Positions 17,482 to 27,106 are shown, counted from the first letter of the stretch. The stretch is DNA of 64,000 nt from Piscinibacter gummiphilus (GCF_002116905.1 NZ_CP015118.1:2790001-2854000); one strand, 5' to 3'. Numbers and translations are program-made. Notes: generated by a model not told the origin, from the sequence alone.

Positions 17482-18279
17482 TCAGTCGGGCAGCACGTGC
17501 CCGAAGAAGTAGCGGCGCCCCGGCTCGTACCGGCCGGTGCCCCCCAGGTCCTCGAACTCCTCGATCACGGCGAGCGCCTGCAGCGGCTGCAGGATGCCGT
17601 CCTCGTAGAAGCCGGAACAGTCCACCCCCGTGGTGGCCTCGAACCGGTGCCGCCAGTACGGATCGAAGCGGCCGCCCTCGGCCAGCCGCTGGCGCATGAC
17701 CGCCACGAGCCGCTCGACGGAGAACACGTCGCCGAACATCACGACGGCATCGGGCGAGCCCGTGCGGGCCGCGACCACGGCCGCCTGCCGGCGCACGTGG
17801 TCCGCGTAGGCCTCGACGTCGTCCAGTCGGCCGATGTCGCCCAGCGCGCCGGGCTCCGGCTCCAGCATCACGGACAGCATCTGCACGAGCGCGGGCGCGT
17901 CCTCGAAATCGGCCAGCTTGACGAGCGCCTCCAGCAGGACCGGCACGCTCGACAGGTGCCCCGCGATCGCGAGGGTGCGTCCCAGGTCGACCGAGTAGGT
18001 GGGGTCGAGGATCGCCGTCACGGCCGGGTGCAGGCTCTCGAGGACACGCCGGTCTCCGATGTCGCCCATCAACTCGGCGCACGCCGCGCCCAGCATCCAG
18101 TCGGCCTCTTCGTAGATCGCCGGCAGCTGGCCGACACCCGAGAAGTCGCCTTGCTTCGCGCGAGCGAGGACCTGCTCGAAGCCCGACCACGCGTCCGCTT
18201 CGTCCTCCGACGCGTCGCCGCCGGGGAAGCCGTGGTAGCCGGCGCCTTCCCAGTCGAGTTCCATGAAATCGTGTCGCAT
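17482..18279 (-). CDS. Hypothetical protein, helical-repeat-like
   Basis: 265 residues, no signal peptide or TM segment. Not recognised. The middle (about 60-150) reads as repeated amphipathic helix pairs of HEAT type (GAACAELMGDIGDRRVLESL, SSVPVLLEALVKLADFEDAP), and the protein is acidic. A C-terminal part contains WRHRFEATTGVDCSGFYEDG and RYFFGH. Acidic helical-repeat proteins of this size are common among immunity proteins to polymorphic toxins, but no toxin gene is next to it, so this stays a suggestion. The second ATG (MELDWEG, codon 6) may be the true start. Confidence 0.65.
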   Translation of the reverse strand: MRHDFMELDWEGAGYHGFPGGDASEDEADAWSGFEQVLARAKQGDFSGVGQLPAIYEEADWMLGAACAELMGDIGDRRVLESLHPAVTAILDPTYSVDLGRTLAIAGHLSSVPVLLEALVKLADFEDAPALVQMLSVMLEPEPGALGDIGRLDDVEAYADHVRRQAAVVAARTGSPDAVVMFGDVFSVERLVAVMRQRLAEGGRFDPYWRHRFEATTGVDCSGFYEDGILQPLQALAVIEEFEDLGGTGRYEPGRRYFFGHVLPD

Positions 18280-18650
18280 CGCGGGCTCTCGGTCCTCAGG
18301 TCACGCCCAGCGCCGCGCGCCCGGTTTCCAGTTCTTGTCCGTTCCTGGTGTCGAGCATGCCGTCCACCTCCTTGCGGTTCGCGCACTCCCGGAAGTGCGA
18401 CTGGGGGCGACGGTGCCTCGGCATTGGAGGTCCGAACCCGCAAGCTGCCAATCCCCACGTTGATCGACGTCTGCGGCGGGGGCGCCGCCGGAGCGCCTTC
18501 GCAAGTTTGTTCGACAAAGAAACGAACTCCGGGTTTCCCCCGGCGGCGAAATGATGGGCGCACCTCATACTGCGGCCGGGCCGGAGATCACGGCCCGGCC
18601 GCGAGCGTCGAGGCGGGTGTCGGCGCGATCCAATCTCCTGGGGAAACGAC
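18280..18650. other. Gene-free region upstream of the sugar ABC operon
   Basis: 371 bases without a convincing gene. Short open stretches exist on both strands but have no ribosome site or recognisable product. The region contains a small inverted repeat at 18506-18518 and a strong palindrome of GGCCGGGCC type near 18580-18602, the latter just before the ABC operon. It is the expected promoter and operator region for that operon. Confidence 0.5.
18506..18518. promoter_or_regulatory. Candidate operator for the xylose-type ABC operon
   Basis: TTTGT-TCG-ACAAA, a perfect 5-bp inverted repeat in an AT-rich island (CAAGTTTGTTCGACAAAGAA) inside GC-rich sequence, about 130 bases before xylF. ROK/XylR- or LacI-type sugar repressors bind short palindromes of this kind. 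No regulator gene is present next to the operon. Confidence 0.4.
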
Positions 18651-19676
<1,026 letters not shown>

Positions 19677-19719
19677 TCGTCCCGCGGCGGACCTCGTCGG
19701 TCCGCCGCCCCTCACGCCC

Positions 19720-20901
19720 ATGCTGAACCAACTCCAGATCAGCGCGCTCGACCTGCGCCTGAGCATCATGGCGGCCGTGCTCGTCGCGATGGCCGTCGTG
19801 TTCCATGCGCTCAGCGGCTCGTTCCTGACGCCCGAGAACCTCTACAACCTCGCCCAGCAGACGGCCGTGGTGGGCATCGTCGCGACCGCGGTGGCGCTCG
19901 TCATCGTGGCCCGGCACATCGACCTGTCGGTGGGCTCGGTGCTCGGGTGCGTCGGCGTGCTGATCGCGTTCCTGCAGTACAGCAAGGGCTGGCACTGGGT
20001 GCCCGCGTCGCTCGCGGGGCTCGGCCTCGCGCTGCTCGTCGGGCTCTATCACGGATGGCTCACGGCCTACATCGGCGTGCCGTCGTTCGTCGTCACGCTC
20101 GGCGGCCTGATGTCGTTCCGTGGCGCGGCCTTCCTGGTGGCGGACGGCAAGACGCAGCCGGTCACCGATCCCGCGTTCCTCGCGCTGGGTGGCGGCCTGG
20201 ACGGCGCGCTCGGGCCGGCCTGGAGCTGGGCCCTCGGCGCGGTGCTGGCCGCCGTCATCGTCTGGAACATCGTGGCGCGACGCAGAAGACGCGCCGGCCA
20301 CGGCTTCGAGATGCGTCCGCTCTGGTTCGACGTGGTGCTGGGCGCGCTGTTCGTCGGCGTCGTGTTCGGCTTCGTCGGCATCACCTGCGCGTACCAGCTG
20401 GACGGCAAGCCCGAGGCGCAGGGCATCCCCGTGCCGGTGGTGATCTGGGGCGCGGTGGTGATCGGCATGGCCTTCCTCGTGCGGCGCACGCGCTTCGGCC
20501 GTTACGTGTACGCGATCGGCGGCAACCCCGAGGCGGCACTGCTGGTGGGCATCCCGGTCCGCCGCGTGATCCTGAAGCTCTTCCTGCTGCTGGCCGCGCT
20601 CGTCACGGTGGCGGCGGTGGTGTCGGTGGCGCGCCTGAACGCCGGCACGAACTCGCTCGGGACGAACATGGAACTGTACGTGATCGCCGCGGCGGTCATC
20701 GGCGGCGTGGCGCTGTCGGGCGGCAGCGGCACCGTGCTCGGTTCGGTGCTGGGCGCGCTCGTGATCCAGTTCCTCGAGAGCGGACTGCTGCTGCTCGACG
20801 TGAGCATCGGCACCCGCATGGTCATCATCGGGCAGGTGCTCATCGCCGCGGTGGTGTTCGACGTGTTGTACCGCCGCTGGAGCGGCGAACGGATGACCTG
20901 A
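19720..20901 (+). CDS. xylH: D-xylose-type ABC transporter permease
   Basis: 393 residues, about ten TM helices, of the sugar permease family (XylH/RbsC). The family stretch VALVIVARHIDLSVGSVLG near residue 65 and GSVLGALVIQFLESGL near the C-terminus are clear. A cytoplasmic basic loop (RRRRRAGHGFEMRPLW) and an extended central region match the longer XylH type rather than RbsC. The stop overlaps the ATPase gene start by one base (TGATG), so the two are coupled. Confidence 0.9.
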   Translation: MLNQLQISALDLRLSIMAAVLVAMAVVFHALSGSFLTPENLYNLAQQTAVVGIVATAVALVIVARHIDLSVGSVLGCVGVLIAFLQYSKGWHWVPASLAGLGLALLVGLYHGWLTAYIGVPSFVVTLGGLMSFRGAAFLVADGKTQPVTDPAFLALGGGLDGALGPAWSWALGAVLAAVIVWNIVARRRRRAGHGFEMRPLWFDVVLGALFVGVVFGFVGITCAYQLDGKPEAQGIPVPVVIWGAVVIGMAFLVRRTRFGRYVYAIGGNPEAALLVGIPVRRVILKLFLLLAALVTVAAVVSVARLNAGTNSLGTNMELYVIAAAVIGGVALSGGSGTVLGSVLGALVIQFLESGLLLLDVSIGTRMVIIGQVLIAAVVFDVLYRRWSGERMT

Positions 20902-21665
20902 TGACCGCAGCCACTCCCCTGGTCGACCTGCGTGGGATCCACAAGGCCTTCGGCGGCGTGCGTGCCGTCGACGACGTGTCGCTGCAGCTTCGCGCCGGCG
21001 AGGTGGTGGCCCTGCTGGGCCACAACGGCGCTGGCAAGAGCACGCTGATGAAGATGCTCGCGGGCGCCTACCCCATCGACACCGGCGAGATCCTCGTGAA
21101 CGGCACGCCGGCCCGCATCGGCAGCCCGTCCGAATCGCAGGCGCTCGGCATCGAGACCATCTACCAGACGCTGGCCCTGGCCGACAACCTCGACAGCGTC
21201 GCGAACCTGTTCCTCGGCCGCGAGCTCGTGACCCGCTGGGGCACGATGGACGACGACGCGATGGAGGTGGCCGCGCGCGAGGTGTTCCGCAAGCTCAACC
21301 CGAACTTCACGAACATCCGCGTGCCGGTGCGGCTGCTGTCGGGCGGGCAGCGCCAGGTGGTGGCGATCTCGCGGGCGCTGTACTTCAACGCGCGCGTGCT
21401 CATCATGGACGAGCCCTGCGCCGCGCTCGGCCCGCACGAACGCTCGATGGTGGCCGACCTCGTGCGGCGGCTGAAGGCCGACGGGGTCGGCATCTTCCTG
21501 ATCACCCACGACATGTCGGAGGTGTTCGATCTGTCCGACCGCTACGCGGTGATGAAGAACGGCCGCCTCGTGGGCGAGGGCCGGTCGGCCGACACCCACG
21601 AGGACGAGTTGCTCGCGCTGGTGATCACCGGCAAGCGGCCGGGGAACGGCCGCGCGCCGGTCTGA
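20901..21665 (+). CDS. xylG: Sugar ABC transporter ATPase, single-domain (XylG-like)
   Basis: 254 residues. One complete ABC domain: Walker A GHNGAGKST near 40, signature LSGGQRQVV, Walker B VLIMDEPCAAL and switch LITHD. Energises uptake through the xylH product. Enteric XylG has two fused ABC domains of about 500 residues; this one is half that length, so two copies probably dimerise, as in FrcA-type systems. The usual DEPTAAL after Walker B reads DEPCAAL here. Overlaps xylH by one base and ends three bases before the convergent phosphodiesterase gene. Confidence 0.87.
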   Translation: MTAATPLVDLRGIHKAFGGVRAVDDVSLQLRAGEVVALLGHNGAGKSTLMKMLAGAYPIDTGEILVNGTPARIGSPSESQALGIETIYQTLALADNLDSVANLFLGRELVTRWGTMDDDAMEVAAREVFRKLNPNFTNIRVPVRLLSGGQRQVVAISRALYFNARVLIMDEPCAALGPHERSMVADLVRRLKADGVGIFLITHDMSEVFDLSDRYAVMKNGRLVGEGRSADTHEDELLALVITGKRPGNGRAPV

Positions 21666-21668
21666 CGG

Positions 21669-22667
21669 TCACTTCGCCACGAACGCGTCGCGGGCCAGCA
21701 CGGCCAGGTCGCTGTAGTTGCTGAACATGCCGTCCATGCCCATGTCGAGGTACTTGCGGTACTCGGCCGGGGCTTTCGTGGCGTCGGCCACGGCGAAGGT
21801 CCAGCCGTGCACCTTCAGGCCGGCGGCGTGGGCCTGGTCGATGAACTCCTTCGAGATCGGGTAGCCGGCCGCGTCGTAGTTGATCGCCGGGGCGATGCCA
21901 TCGGCGAAGCTCTTCACGTCCTCGAACGTCAGCAGCTTGATGCCGGTGCCGCTGATCACGCCCATCTTCGCGACGCCGTTCTCCATCTTGGCCACACCCA
22001 GCAGCATCAGCGGCACCTTGATGCCCTGCGCGTTCTGCTTGACCTTGAGGCTGCGCACGGTGGCATCGCTGAACGACTGGATGAACACCTTGCTGCCGGC
22101 CGCCGTGTAGCCGCTGGCCTTCAGCGAGGCGAGGATCGCGTCCTCCATCGCCGGGTCTGCCTGCTTGGCCTCGGGGTAGATGCCCACGGACGCGTGCGTC
22201 TTCGCGAACGCGAGGAATTCGTCGAACGTGGGCACGCGGTACGGTTCGGCCATCGACGGCGTGAAGCCGGGGTAGGTGGCCGACGCGGTGCCGGCGGGCA
22301 CCACGGTCAGCGTCTTGATCTCGGCCAGCGTGAAGTCCGAGACCTTGTAGCCGCCATTGCGGGCCGTGAAGAGCGTGGCGACGTTGGTGGTCCGGTTGAG
22401 TGTGTCGTCGTGCATCGCGACGAGCTTGCCGTCCTGCGTGAACTGCAGGTCGGGTTCGATGTAGTCGGCCTTCAGCTTGATCGCGAGCTCGTAGCCGCCG
22501 AGGGTGTGTTCGGGCAGGTAACCGCTGGCGCCGCGGTGGGCGATCACGAGCGGGGCCGGCGTGGTGGCCACGGGCGTCGTGGTGGCGGGAGTGTCGTCGC
22601 CGTCACCGCCGCAGGCGGAGAGGAGGGCGGTGCCGAGGACGAGGGCGAGCAGGGTGGGGTACTTCAA
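21669..22667 (-). CDS. glpQ: Glycerophosphodiester phosphodiesterase, lipoprotein
   Basis: 332 residues from a TTG start, the only one that preserves the signal. Lipoprotein signal with LLSAC; Cys19 is lipidated, then a Thr/Pro linker. Catalytic GDPD motifs: AHRGASGYLPEHT at 43-55 (His44, Arg45), EPDLQFTQDG at 71-80 and HDD at 86-88. It hydrolyses glycerophosphodiesters to glycerol-3-phosphate and an alcohol, here at the envelope. The middle has an insertion with SMAEPYRVPTFDEFLAF as in GlpQ. Divergent from the threonine aldolase gene; no glycerol-3-phosphate transporter is nearby. Confidence 0.88.
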   Translation of the reverse strand: MKYPTLLALVLGTALLSACGGDGDDTPATTTPVATTPAPLVIAHRGASGYLPEHTLGGYELAIKLKADYIEPDLQFTQDGKLVAMHDDTLNRTTNVATLFTARNGGYKVSDFTLAEIKTLTVVPAGTASATYPGFTPSMAEPYRVPTFDEFLAFAKTHASVGIYPEAKQADPAMEDAILASLKASGYTAAGSKVFIQSFSDATVRSLKVKQNAQGIKVPLMLLGVAKMENGVAKMGVISGTGIKLLTFEDVKSFADGIAPAINYDAAGYPISKEFIDQAHAAGLKVHGWTFAVADATKAPAEYRKYLDMGMDGMFSNYSDLAVLARDAFVAK

Positions 22668-22810
22668 GGGAAGGTCTCTTCTCAGGGAGGAAAGCCCGCG
22701 AGGTTAGGCAGTGGTCGTGACCGCGCCGTGACGGTTTTTGGTCAGGACGTGACACCGCACGCGGATTGGGTCACCATCGCGCGGAACCGTTTCCTTCCGA
22801 AAGCCACGCC

Positions 22811-23857
22811 ATGCTCGACAACCAGCAACAGTTCGCCAGCGACAACTACGCGGGCATCTGCCCCGAAGCGTGGGCCGCGATGGCCGAGGCCAACGCCGGC
22901 CATGCGCCCGCCTATGGCGACGACACCTGGACCCAGAAGGCCTCCGACGCCTTCCGCACGCTGTTCCAGCGCGACTGCGAGGTGTTCTTCGTGTTCAACG
23001 GCACCGCCGCGAACTCGCTCGCGCTCGCGTCGCTGTGCCAGTCGTACCACAGCGTGATCTGCGCCTCGACCTCGCACATCGAGACCGACGAGTGCGGCGC
23101 CCCCGAGTTCTTCTCCAACGGCTCGAAGCTGCTGGTGGCGCCGTCGGTCGACGGCAAGCTCACGCCCGAGGCCATCCGCACGATCGCCACGCAGCGCAGC
23201 GACATCCACTTCCCCAAGCCGCGCGTGGTGACCGTCACGCAGCCCACCGAAACCGGCGTGGTGTACCGGCCCGAGGAACTGCAGGCCATCTCCGACGTGT
23301 GCCGCGAGCTGGGCCTCGTGCTGCACATGGACGGCTCGCGCTTCTCGAACGCCTGCGCGGCGCTCGACTGCGAGCCGGCCGACATCACCTGGCGCGTGGG
23401 CGTCGACGTGCTCTGCTTCGGCGGCACCAAGAACGGCATGGCCGTGGGCGAGGCCATCCTCTTCTTCAACCGCCCGCAGGCGGAAGACTTCGACTACCGC
23501 TGCAAGCAGGCCGGTCAACTCGCCTCGAAGATGCGCTTCCTGTCGGCACCCTGGGTGCGCATGCTGGAGACGGGCGCGTGGCGCGCGCGAGCCGGCCACG
23601 CCAACGCGTGCGCCCGCCGCTTGGTCGACCAGATCGCCGACATTCCCGAGCTGCCGCTGATGTTCCCCGCAGACGCCAACGGCGTGTTCCTGAAGATGGC
23701 GCCGCCACTCGTGGACGCGCTGCGCGCGAAGGGCTGGAAGTTCTACACCTTCATCGGCGGCGGCGTGAGGCTGATGTTCGCGTGGGACACGCTGCCCGAA
23801 CGGGTGGACGCGCTGGCGGCGGACCTGAGGGCGGTGGCGGAGGCGTCGCGGGACTGA
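22811..23857 (+). CDS. ltaE: Low-specificity L-threonine aldolase
   Basis: 348 residues from the ATG at 22811 (codons upstream in frame have no support). PLP enzyme that splits L-threonine or L-allo-threonine to glycine and acetaldehyde. Family features: FASDNYAGICPE at the N-terminus, YGDDTW at 35-40, FNGTAANSLAL, HIETDECGAPEFF, HMDGSRFSNA at 172-181 and the PLP-lysine motif CFGGTKNG with Lys207. Normal length. Monocistronic to the eye, divergent from glpQ, followed by a TetR gene with its own promoter. Confidence 0.92.
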   Translation: MLDNQQQFASDNYAGICPEAWAAMAEANAGHAPAYGDDTWTQKASDAFRTLFQRDCEVFFVFNGTAANSLALASLCQSYHSVICASTSHIETDECGAPEFFSNGSKLLVAPSVDGKLTPEAIRTIATQRSDIHFPKPRVVTVTQPTETGVVYRPEELQAISDVCRELGLVLHMDGSRFSNACAALDCEPADITWRVGVDVLCFGGTKNGMAVGEAILFFNRPQAEDFDYRCKQAGQLASKMRFLSAPWVRMLETGAWRARAGHANACARRLVDQIADIPELPLMFPADANGVFLKMAPPLVDALRAKGWKFYTFIGGGVRLMFAWDTLPERVDALAADLRAVAEASRD

Positions 23858-23884
23858 CGGCGCGCCACCGCACCGAGGCAGCCC

Positions 23885-23913
23885 TTGACCGGCTTCCGTC
23901 GAATAATTAATAT
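23885..23913 (+). promoter_or_regulatory. Sigma-70 promoter of the tetR-type gene
   Basis: -35 TTGACC at 23885-23890, 17-base spacer, -10 TAATAT at 23908-23913, in an otherwise GC-rich area. The -10 box lies inside the palindromic operator, so a bound repressor would block RNA polymerase. Confidence 0.75.
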
Positions 23914-23933
23914 CCGTCTGGTCGGAAATTAAT
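23906..23933. promoter_or_regulatory. TetR-family autoregulatory operator
   Basis: Inverted repeat ATTAATATCCG-TCTGGT-CGGAAATTAAT, 11-bp arms with one mismatch around a 6-base centre, 16 bases before the GTG start of the TetR gene and covering the promoter -10 box. It is the natural candidate for autorepression and perhaps for control of the SDR gene downstream. Confidence 0.72.
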
Positions 23934-23949
23934 TGAAACGGAAACACGC

Positions 23950-24537
23950 GTGGGCCGGACCAGAGTCATCGATCGGGACCTGCTGCTGGATGCCGCAGAG
24001 GTGGTGGTCGCCCGCGACGGGGCCGCGAAGCTGACGCTGGAGTCCGTGGCGGCGCAGGCCGGTGTCAGCAAGGCCAGCGTGGTGTACGACCACAAGACCA
24101 AACAGGCGCTGATCGGGGCCCTGGTGACCCGGGCCCTCGAGCGCGACAACGCCTTCAACCACGCCGCTGCCGAGCAGCTCGGCGACGTCGATGCACGAGT
24201 CGTTCGTGGCCGCATCGTCGCGGCGGCCGATCCTTTGCCACCCCAGCAGCGTGCGGTCGCGCTGACGCTGTGCGCGGCGCTGGCGCAGGACGTTTCCCTG
24301 CGCCAGGCCATGCAGGCCAACCAGGCGGCGGTCATCGATGCACTGCAGCGCGACGCCGCGGAGCCCCGCAACGCGTTGCTCGCCTACCTGGCGCTCGAGG
24401 GCCTGAAGCTGCTCGAGAGCCTCGACTTCCATACCTTCCCGACAGCGGAGAGAGACCGCCTGCTGCGGGAGATCGGCGGGCTGGTGGATGGCATGCCGCC
24501 GGCCCCCGCGCAGGCATCGGCCAAGCGCCGGCGCTGA
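23950..24537 (+). CDS. TetR-family transcriptional regulator
   Basis: 195 residues from a GTG start. N-terminal helix-turn-helix at about 27-55: LTLESVAAQAGVSKASVVYD followed by HKTKQALIGALV, the normal TetR arrangement. The C-terminal ligand domain (TetR_C type) has LTLCAALAQDVSLRQAMQ and ends in a basic Lys/Arg tail. A palindrome and promoter directly upstream indicate autoregulation. The SDR gene starts 79 bases downstream in the same direction and is a likely target. The inducing ligand cannot be told. Confidence 0.88.
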   Translation: MGRTRVIDRDLLLDAAEVVVARDGAAKLTLESVAAQAGVSKASVVYDHKTKQALIGALVTRALERDNAFNHAAAEQLGDVDARVVRGRIVAAADPLPPQQRAVALTLCAALAQDVSLRQAMQANQAAVIDALQRDAAEPRNALLAYLALEGLKLLESLDFHTFPTAERDRLLREIGGLVDGMPPAPAQASAKRRR

Positions 24538-24616
24538 CTCCCCTCCGCGTTTTCTTCCCTGCCGGACGACGGGTCGCCCGACACGTCCGCGCCTTTCCAC
24601 GCCCATTCCGGTTTCC

Positions 24617-25636
24617 ATGAACAACAGCACGTCCTCGCTTTCTTCCGCTGCATCGCTTCCAGCCCGTCTGTTCCTGACCGGGGGCAGCGGGTACGTCGGC
24701 CGCAACCTGATCCGGCATTTCACCGCACTTGGCGTCGACGTCCGCGCGCTGGTGCGCAGTGCCGAGGCACGCCGGGTCGTCGAGGCTGCGGGCGCCCGTG
24801 CCGTCGAAGGCGACCTGTTCTCGCCGGACCTGCGGGCCGGCATGGCCGGATGCCCGGCGCTGGTCCATGCGGCGGCCGACACCCGGCACGGCCTGCCTTC
24901 GGCCGCCCAGCACCGGACGAACGTCGACGGCACGCGGCACGTGCTCGTCGCGGCGCGCGAGGCGGGCATTCGGCGCGTGGTGCACCTGAGCACGGAGTCG
25001 GTTTTGCTGGATGGCGGGGCGCTCGTGCAGGCGCGTGAGGAGTCCGTACCTCCGCGGCGTCCGGTGGGAGGCTACTCCGCCAGCAAGGCGGAAGCGGAGC
25101 GCATCGCCCTCGCGATGAGCGGCGAGGGGTTCGACGTGGTCGCGGTCCGTCCCCGCTTCGTCTGGGGTCGTGACGACACCACGGCCTTGCCGCAGTTGCT
25201 GGACGCGGTCGATGGGGGCAGGTTCGCCTGGATCGATGGCGGGCGCTACCGGACGTCGACGACCCACGTTGCCAACCTGGCCCACGGCATCGAGCGCGCG
25301 TTGCTCGCGGGCGTGCCGGGCGAGTCGTACTTCATCACCGATGCCGACGACGTGGAGTTCCGTGCCTTCGTCGGGGCGATGCTGGCCACGCAGGGACGGA
25401 CGGTGCCGGACAAGGTGGTGCCGGGCTGGCTGGTGCGAGGGATCGCCGCTGCGGGCGAGGGGGTGGCGCGGCTGACCGGGGGGCGGTGGCAGCCGCCCGT
25501 CACCCGGCAGGTGCTCGCGACCTCGGCGGTCGAGGTGACCCTCGACATCGGCAAGGCCCGCCGGGAACTGGGCTATGCGCCACCGGTCAGCCGGGAGCAG
25601 GGACTGCTGGAACTCCAGTCTGCCCGCGCCGGCTGA
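24617..25636 (+). CDS. NAD(P)-dependent oxidoreductase, extended SDR family
   Basis: 339 residues. N-terminal Rossmann motif TGGSGYVG at 21-28, typical of extended SDRs and NAD-dependent epimerases; HAAADTRHG around 84-92; catalytic Tyr153 and Lys157 in YSASK; HLSTESV supplies the Ser/Thr region. The C-terminal part (DIGKARRELGYAPPVSREQGL) matches 3-beta-hydroxysteroid-dehydrogenase-like or NAD-epimerase relatives. Substrate unknown. It probably forms a unit with the upstream TetR gene; the spacer of 79 bases shows no terminator. Confidence 0.82.
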   Translation: MNNSTSSLSSAASLPARLFLTGGSGYVGRNLIRHFTALGVDVRALVRSAEARRVVEAAGARAVEGDLFSPDLRAGMAGCPALVHAAADTRHGLPSAAQHRTNVDGTRHVLVAAREAGIRRVVHLSTESVLLDGGALVQAREESVPPRRPVGGYSASKAEAERIALAMSGEGFDVVAVRPRFVWGRDDTTALPQLLDAVDGGRFAWIDGGRYRTSTTHVANLAHGIERALLAGVPGESYFITDADDVEFRAFVGAMLATQGRTVPDKVVPGWLVRGIAAAGEGVARLTGGRWQPPVTRQVLATSAVEVTLDIGKARRELGYAPPVSREQGLLELQSARAG

Positions 25637-25645
25637 TCCGTGCGA

Positions 25646-26629
25646 TCAGATCGCCACGCCCTGCACCGACTCTGCAAGGGGCTCGAGGGCGGCCATCGTG
25701 TCGGCATCGAGCCGGATCGCGGTCGCCGCCACGTTCTCCTCCAGTCGAGTGCGTCGGCGGGTGCCGGGGATCGGCACGATGGTGGCGTGCATCTGCGCCG
25801 CCTTCTGTTGGAGCCAGGCGAGCGCCAGCTGCGCACTGCTGACGCCTCGGGCGGTGGCCATGGCGTCGAGTGCAGCCACGAGCCGCGCGTTCGCGGCGCG
25901 GTTCCCGGGCTGGAAGCGCGGGAAATGCTGTCGGCTGTCGTCGGGCGACAGCGTGGTGGAGAACGCCTGGCCGGTCAGCAGGCCCCGGCCCAGCGGGGCG
26001 TAGGGGACCAGGGTCACGCCGAGCGACACGGCCGTTGGAACGACCTCGTCTTCGATGTGCCGGCTGAACACCGACCATTCCGACTGCAGCGCCGCGATCG
26101 GGTGGATGGCGTGGGCCTCGCGCAGTTCCGTCGCGCTGACCTCGCACAAGCCCAGCGCCCGAACCTTGCCCGCCGCGACCAGCTCGGCCATCGCACCGAC
26201 CGACTCCTGGAGCGGAACGTCCGGTGCGCGCCGGTGCATGTAGTACAGGTCGATCACGTCGACACCCAGGCGCTGCAGGGAGCGGTCAACGGCGGCACGG
26301 ATGTACTCCGGGCGGTTGCAGAGGCTCCAGTCGTCGGGATGCTCCGGCGTGCGGGTGTAGCCGAACTTGGTGGCGATCACCACGCGGTCGCGGTTCGCTC
26401 GGACGAAGGGTGCGAGGAACGATTCGTTGGCGCCGAGGCCATACATGTCGGCGGTGTCGAACAGGGTGACGCCGAGGGACAGCGCCCGCGCCAGTGTCGC
26501 GCTCGCCTCGGCGGTGTCCGTGACACCGTAGAACTCGCTCATGCCCATGCAGCCGAGGCCTTGGCTGCCCACCCAGGGGCCGTCCTTGCCCAGGCGGGTT
26601 CGTGTCAGTTCGAAAGAGGGGTTCTGCAT
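25646..26629 (-). CDS. Aldo/keto reductase
   Basis: 327 residues, TIM-barrel NADPH oxidoreductase of the AKR13-like class. Catalytic tetrad visible: Asp58 and Tyr63 in FDTADMYG, Lys88 in ATKFGY and His132 in YYMHRR. C-terminal cofactor-binding stretch IPIPGTRRRTRLEENV-type at the end (IVPIPGTRRRTRLEENVAA begins near 285). A good Shine-Dalgarno (AGGAG) precedes the ATG. Divergent from a MerR-family gene whose operator-type promoter drives this one. Converges on the SDR gene with nine bases between. Confidence 0.9.
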   Translation of the reverse strand: MQNPSFELTRTRLGKDGPWVGSQGLGCMGMSEFYGVTDTAEASATLARALSLGVTLFDTADMYGLGANESFLAPFVRANRDRVVIATKFGYTRTPEHPDDWSLCNRPEYIRAAVDRSLQRLGVDVIDLYYMHRRAPDVPLQESVGAMAELVAAGKVRALGLCEVSATELREAHAIHPIAALQSEWSVFSRHIEDEVVPTAVSLGVTLVPYAPLGRGLLTGQAFSTTLSPDDSRQHFPRFQPGNRAANARLVAALDAMATARGVSSAQLALAWLQQKAAQMHATIVPIPGTRRRTRLEENVAATAIRLDADTMAALEPLAESVQGVAI

Positions 26630-26658
26630 CCGATGGACTCCTGTCTTGAAAGTCCACG

Positions 26659-26689
26659 GTTATAAGTACGCAGTGCGCTACAGGGTCAA
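26659..26689 (-). promoter_or_regulatory. MerR-type promoter of the aldo/keto reductase gene
   Basis: Minus-strand -35 TTGACC (26684-26689) and -10 TATAAC (26659-26664) separated by 19 bases instead of 17. The spacer holds a short dyad, CGCA-C-TGCG flanked by TA. An over-long 19-base spacer with an internal dyad is the hallmark of promoters activated by MerR-family proteins, and a MerR gene starts ten bases away on the other strand. Confidence 0.75.
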
Positions 26690-26698
26690 GGGGGCCAG

Positions 26699-27106
26699 AT
26701 GTTGATGTCCGAGTTTGCCCGGGCCACCGGGCTGTCGCCGGAGACGGTTCGTTTCTATGTCGGCCGCGGGCTGCTCAGGCCGAGCCGCAGCGCTGTCGGG
26801 GGCTCCAATCCCTACCAGGTGTTTTCGGCCGACGACGTGACGACGGCGAGGATGATCCTGCTGCAGAAATCGCTGGGCTATTCGCTGGCCGAGATCGCCG
26901 AACTCAACGAGGCGTACCGGTCCGGGGCACGCTCCGCCGCACGCACGGCGGAAGTGCTCCGCGCGCAGATCCGCAAGCTGGAGGGCCGGCGTACCGAGCT
27001 GGACACCGCGCTGGATTTCCTTCGAGAGAAGCTGGCCTGGACGGAGGCCGGGAAGCGGGGCAAGGCGCCACGGCTCGGATCGCTCGACGGCCACTGTCCG
27101 GACTGA
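26699..27106 (+). CDS. MerR-family transcriptional regulator
   Basis: 135 residues. Winged-helix DNA-binding domain at the N-terminus: MSEFARATGLSPETVRFYVGRGLLRPSR, then the coiled-coil dimerisation helix from about 75 to 115 (AEVLRAQIRKLEGRRTELDTALDFLREKL). There are no conserved cysteines for metal binding; a single Cys is near the C-terminus, so an organic or redox signal is more likely. Divergent from the AKR gene and its 19-bp-spacer promoter, so it probably activates AKR and represses itself. Confidence 0.88.
   Translation: MLMSEFARATGLSPETVRFYVGRGLLRPSRSAVGGSNPYQVFSADDVTTARMILLQKSLGYSLAEIAELNEAYRSGARSAARTAEVLRAQIRKLEGRRTELDTALDFLREKLAWTEAGKRGKAPRLGSLDGHCPD

Noticed and set aside
18296..18421. 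Short minus-strand reading frame ending MLDTRNGQELETGRAALG
   Set aside because: About 40 codons, no ribosome site, no recognisable product; may be a gene remnant but cannot be supported.
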